Positions 39,039-39,066 of a DNA stretch of 39,066 nt are shown in pieces. The notes below the pieces were generated by a model. It saw only the letters and a list, made by a program, of their open reading frames with translations, did not search any database and was not told the origin of the DNA. Source of the DNA: Ruminococcus sp. (GTDB taxonomy: Bacteria > Bacillota > Clostridia > Oscillospirales > Ruminococcaceae). A program made the translations under genes and the position numbers. The number at the start of each line of letters is the position of its first letter. The first letter of the stretch is position 1. Location: NCBI GenBank assembly GCA_022641595.1, contig JALCDN010000009.1, positions 1 through 39,066 on the forward strand, written 5' to 3'.

Positions 39039-39066
39039 TTTATTAAGAGTTTGATCCTGGCTCAGG
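39039..39066 (+). rRNA. 16S rRNA, 5' end only (truncated by window)
   Basis: AGAGTTTGATCCTGGCTCAG at 39046, the conserved 8F site; 5' boundary estimated. Confidence 0.96.

Noticed and set aside
1-39066. CRISPR arrays, toxin-antitoxin, phage-defence or biosynthetic gene clusters
   Set aside because: No CRISPR-like spaced repeats, cas genes or defence-type ORFs recognised; the 102-bp array has no variable spacers.

Overview
This window is a chromosomal replication-origin neighbourhood of a Firmicute. The gene order, a dockerin-bearing secreted SGNH hydrolase and the general sequence style suggest a Ruminococcus/Oscillospiraceae-like genome (inference). Left of the origin, genes lie on the minus strand: membrane protein, mntP, nadC, nadB, noc, rsmG, mnmG, mnmE, jag/khpB, yidC, yidD, rnpA, rpmH. 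Right of it they lie on the plus strand: dnaA, dnaN, yaaA (S4), recF, remB/DUF370, gyrB, a YcxB-like gene, gyrA, an SGNH hydrolase with dockerin, a GT2 glycosyltransferase, an arginine cluster (argG, argH, argC, argJ, argB, argD, argF with three uncharacterised genes interleaved), carD, and an rrn leader with tandem promoters running into the first ~28 nt of 16S rRNA. rpmH (44 aa) is absent from the ORF track and was found by reading. The most interesting non-genic signals are: (i) a 144-bp element just 3' of dnaA that folds on paper into a four-way junction with no unpaired junction nucleotides; (ii) an apparent DnaA box / DnaA-trio / AT-rich unwinding module in the dnaA-dnaN gap; (iii) many TTTTCAACA sites (one-base variants of a DnaA box) around dnaA, with an altered DnaA DHTT signature helix, and the same motif as spaced palindromes elsewhere; (iv) a modular hairpin-rich repeat family, with four tandem 102-bp units at one locus and an 85-bp perfect inverted repeat at another, both abutting gene stop codons; and (v) regulatory structures around argG, the dockerin gene, carD and rrn. 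All calls come from reading the sequence; no searches or folding programs were run.
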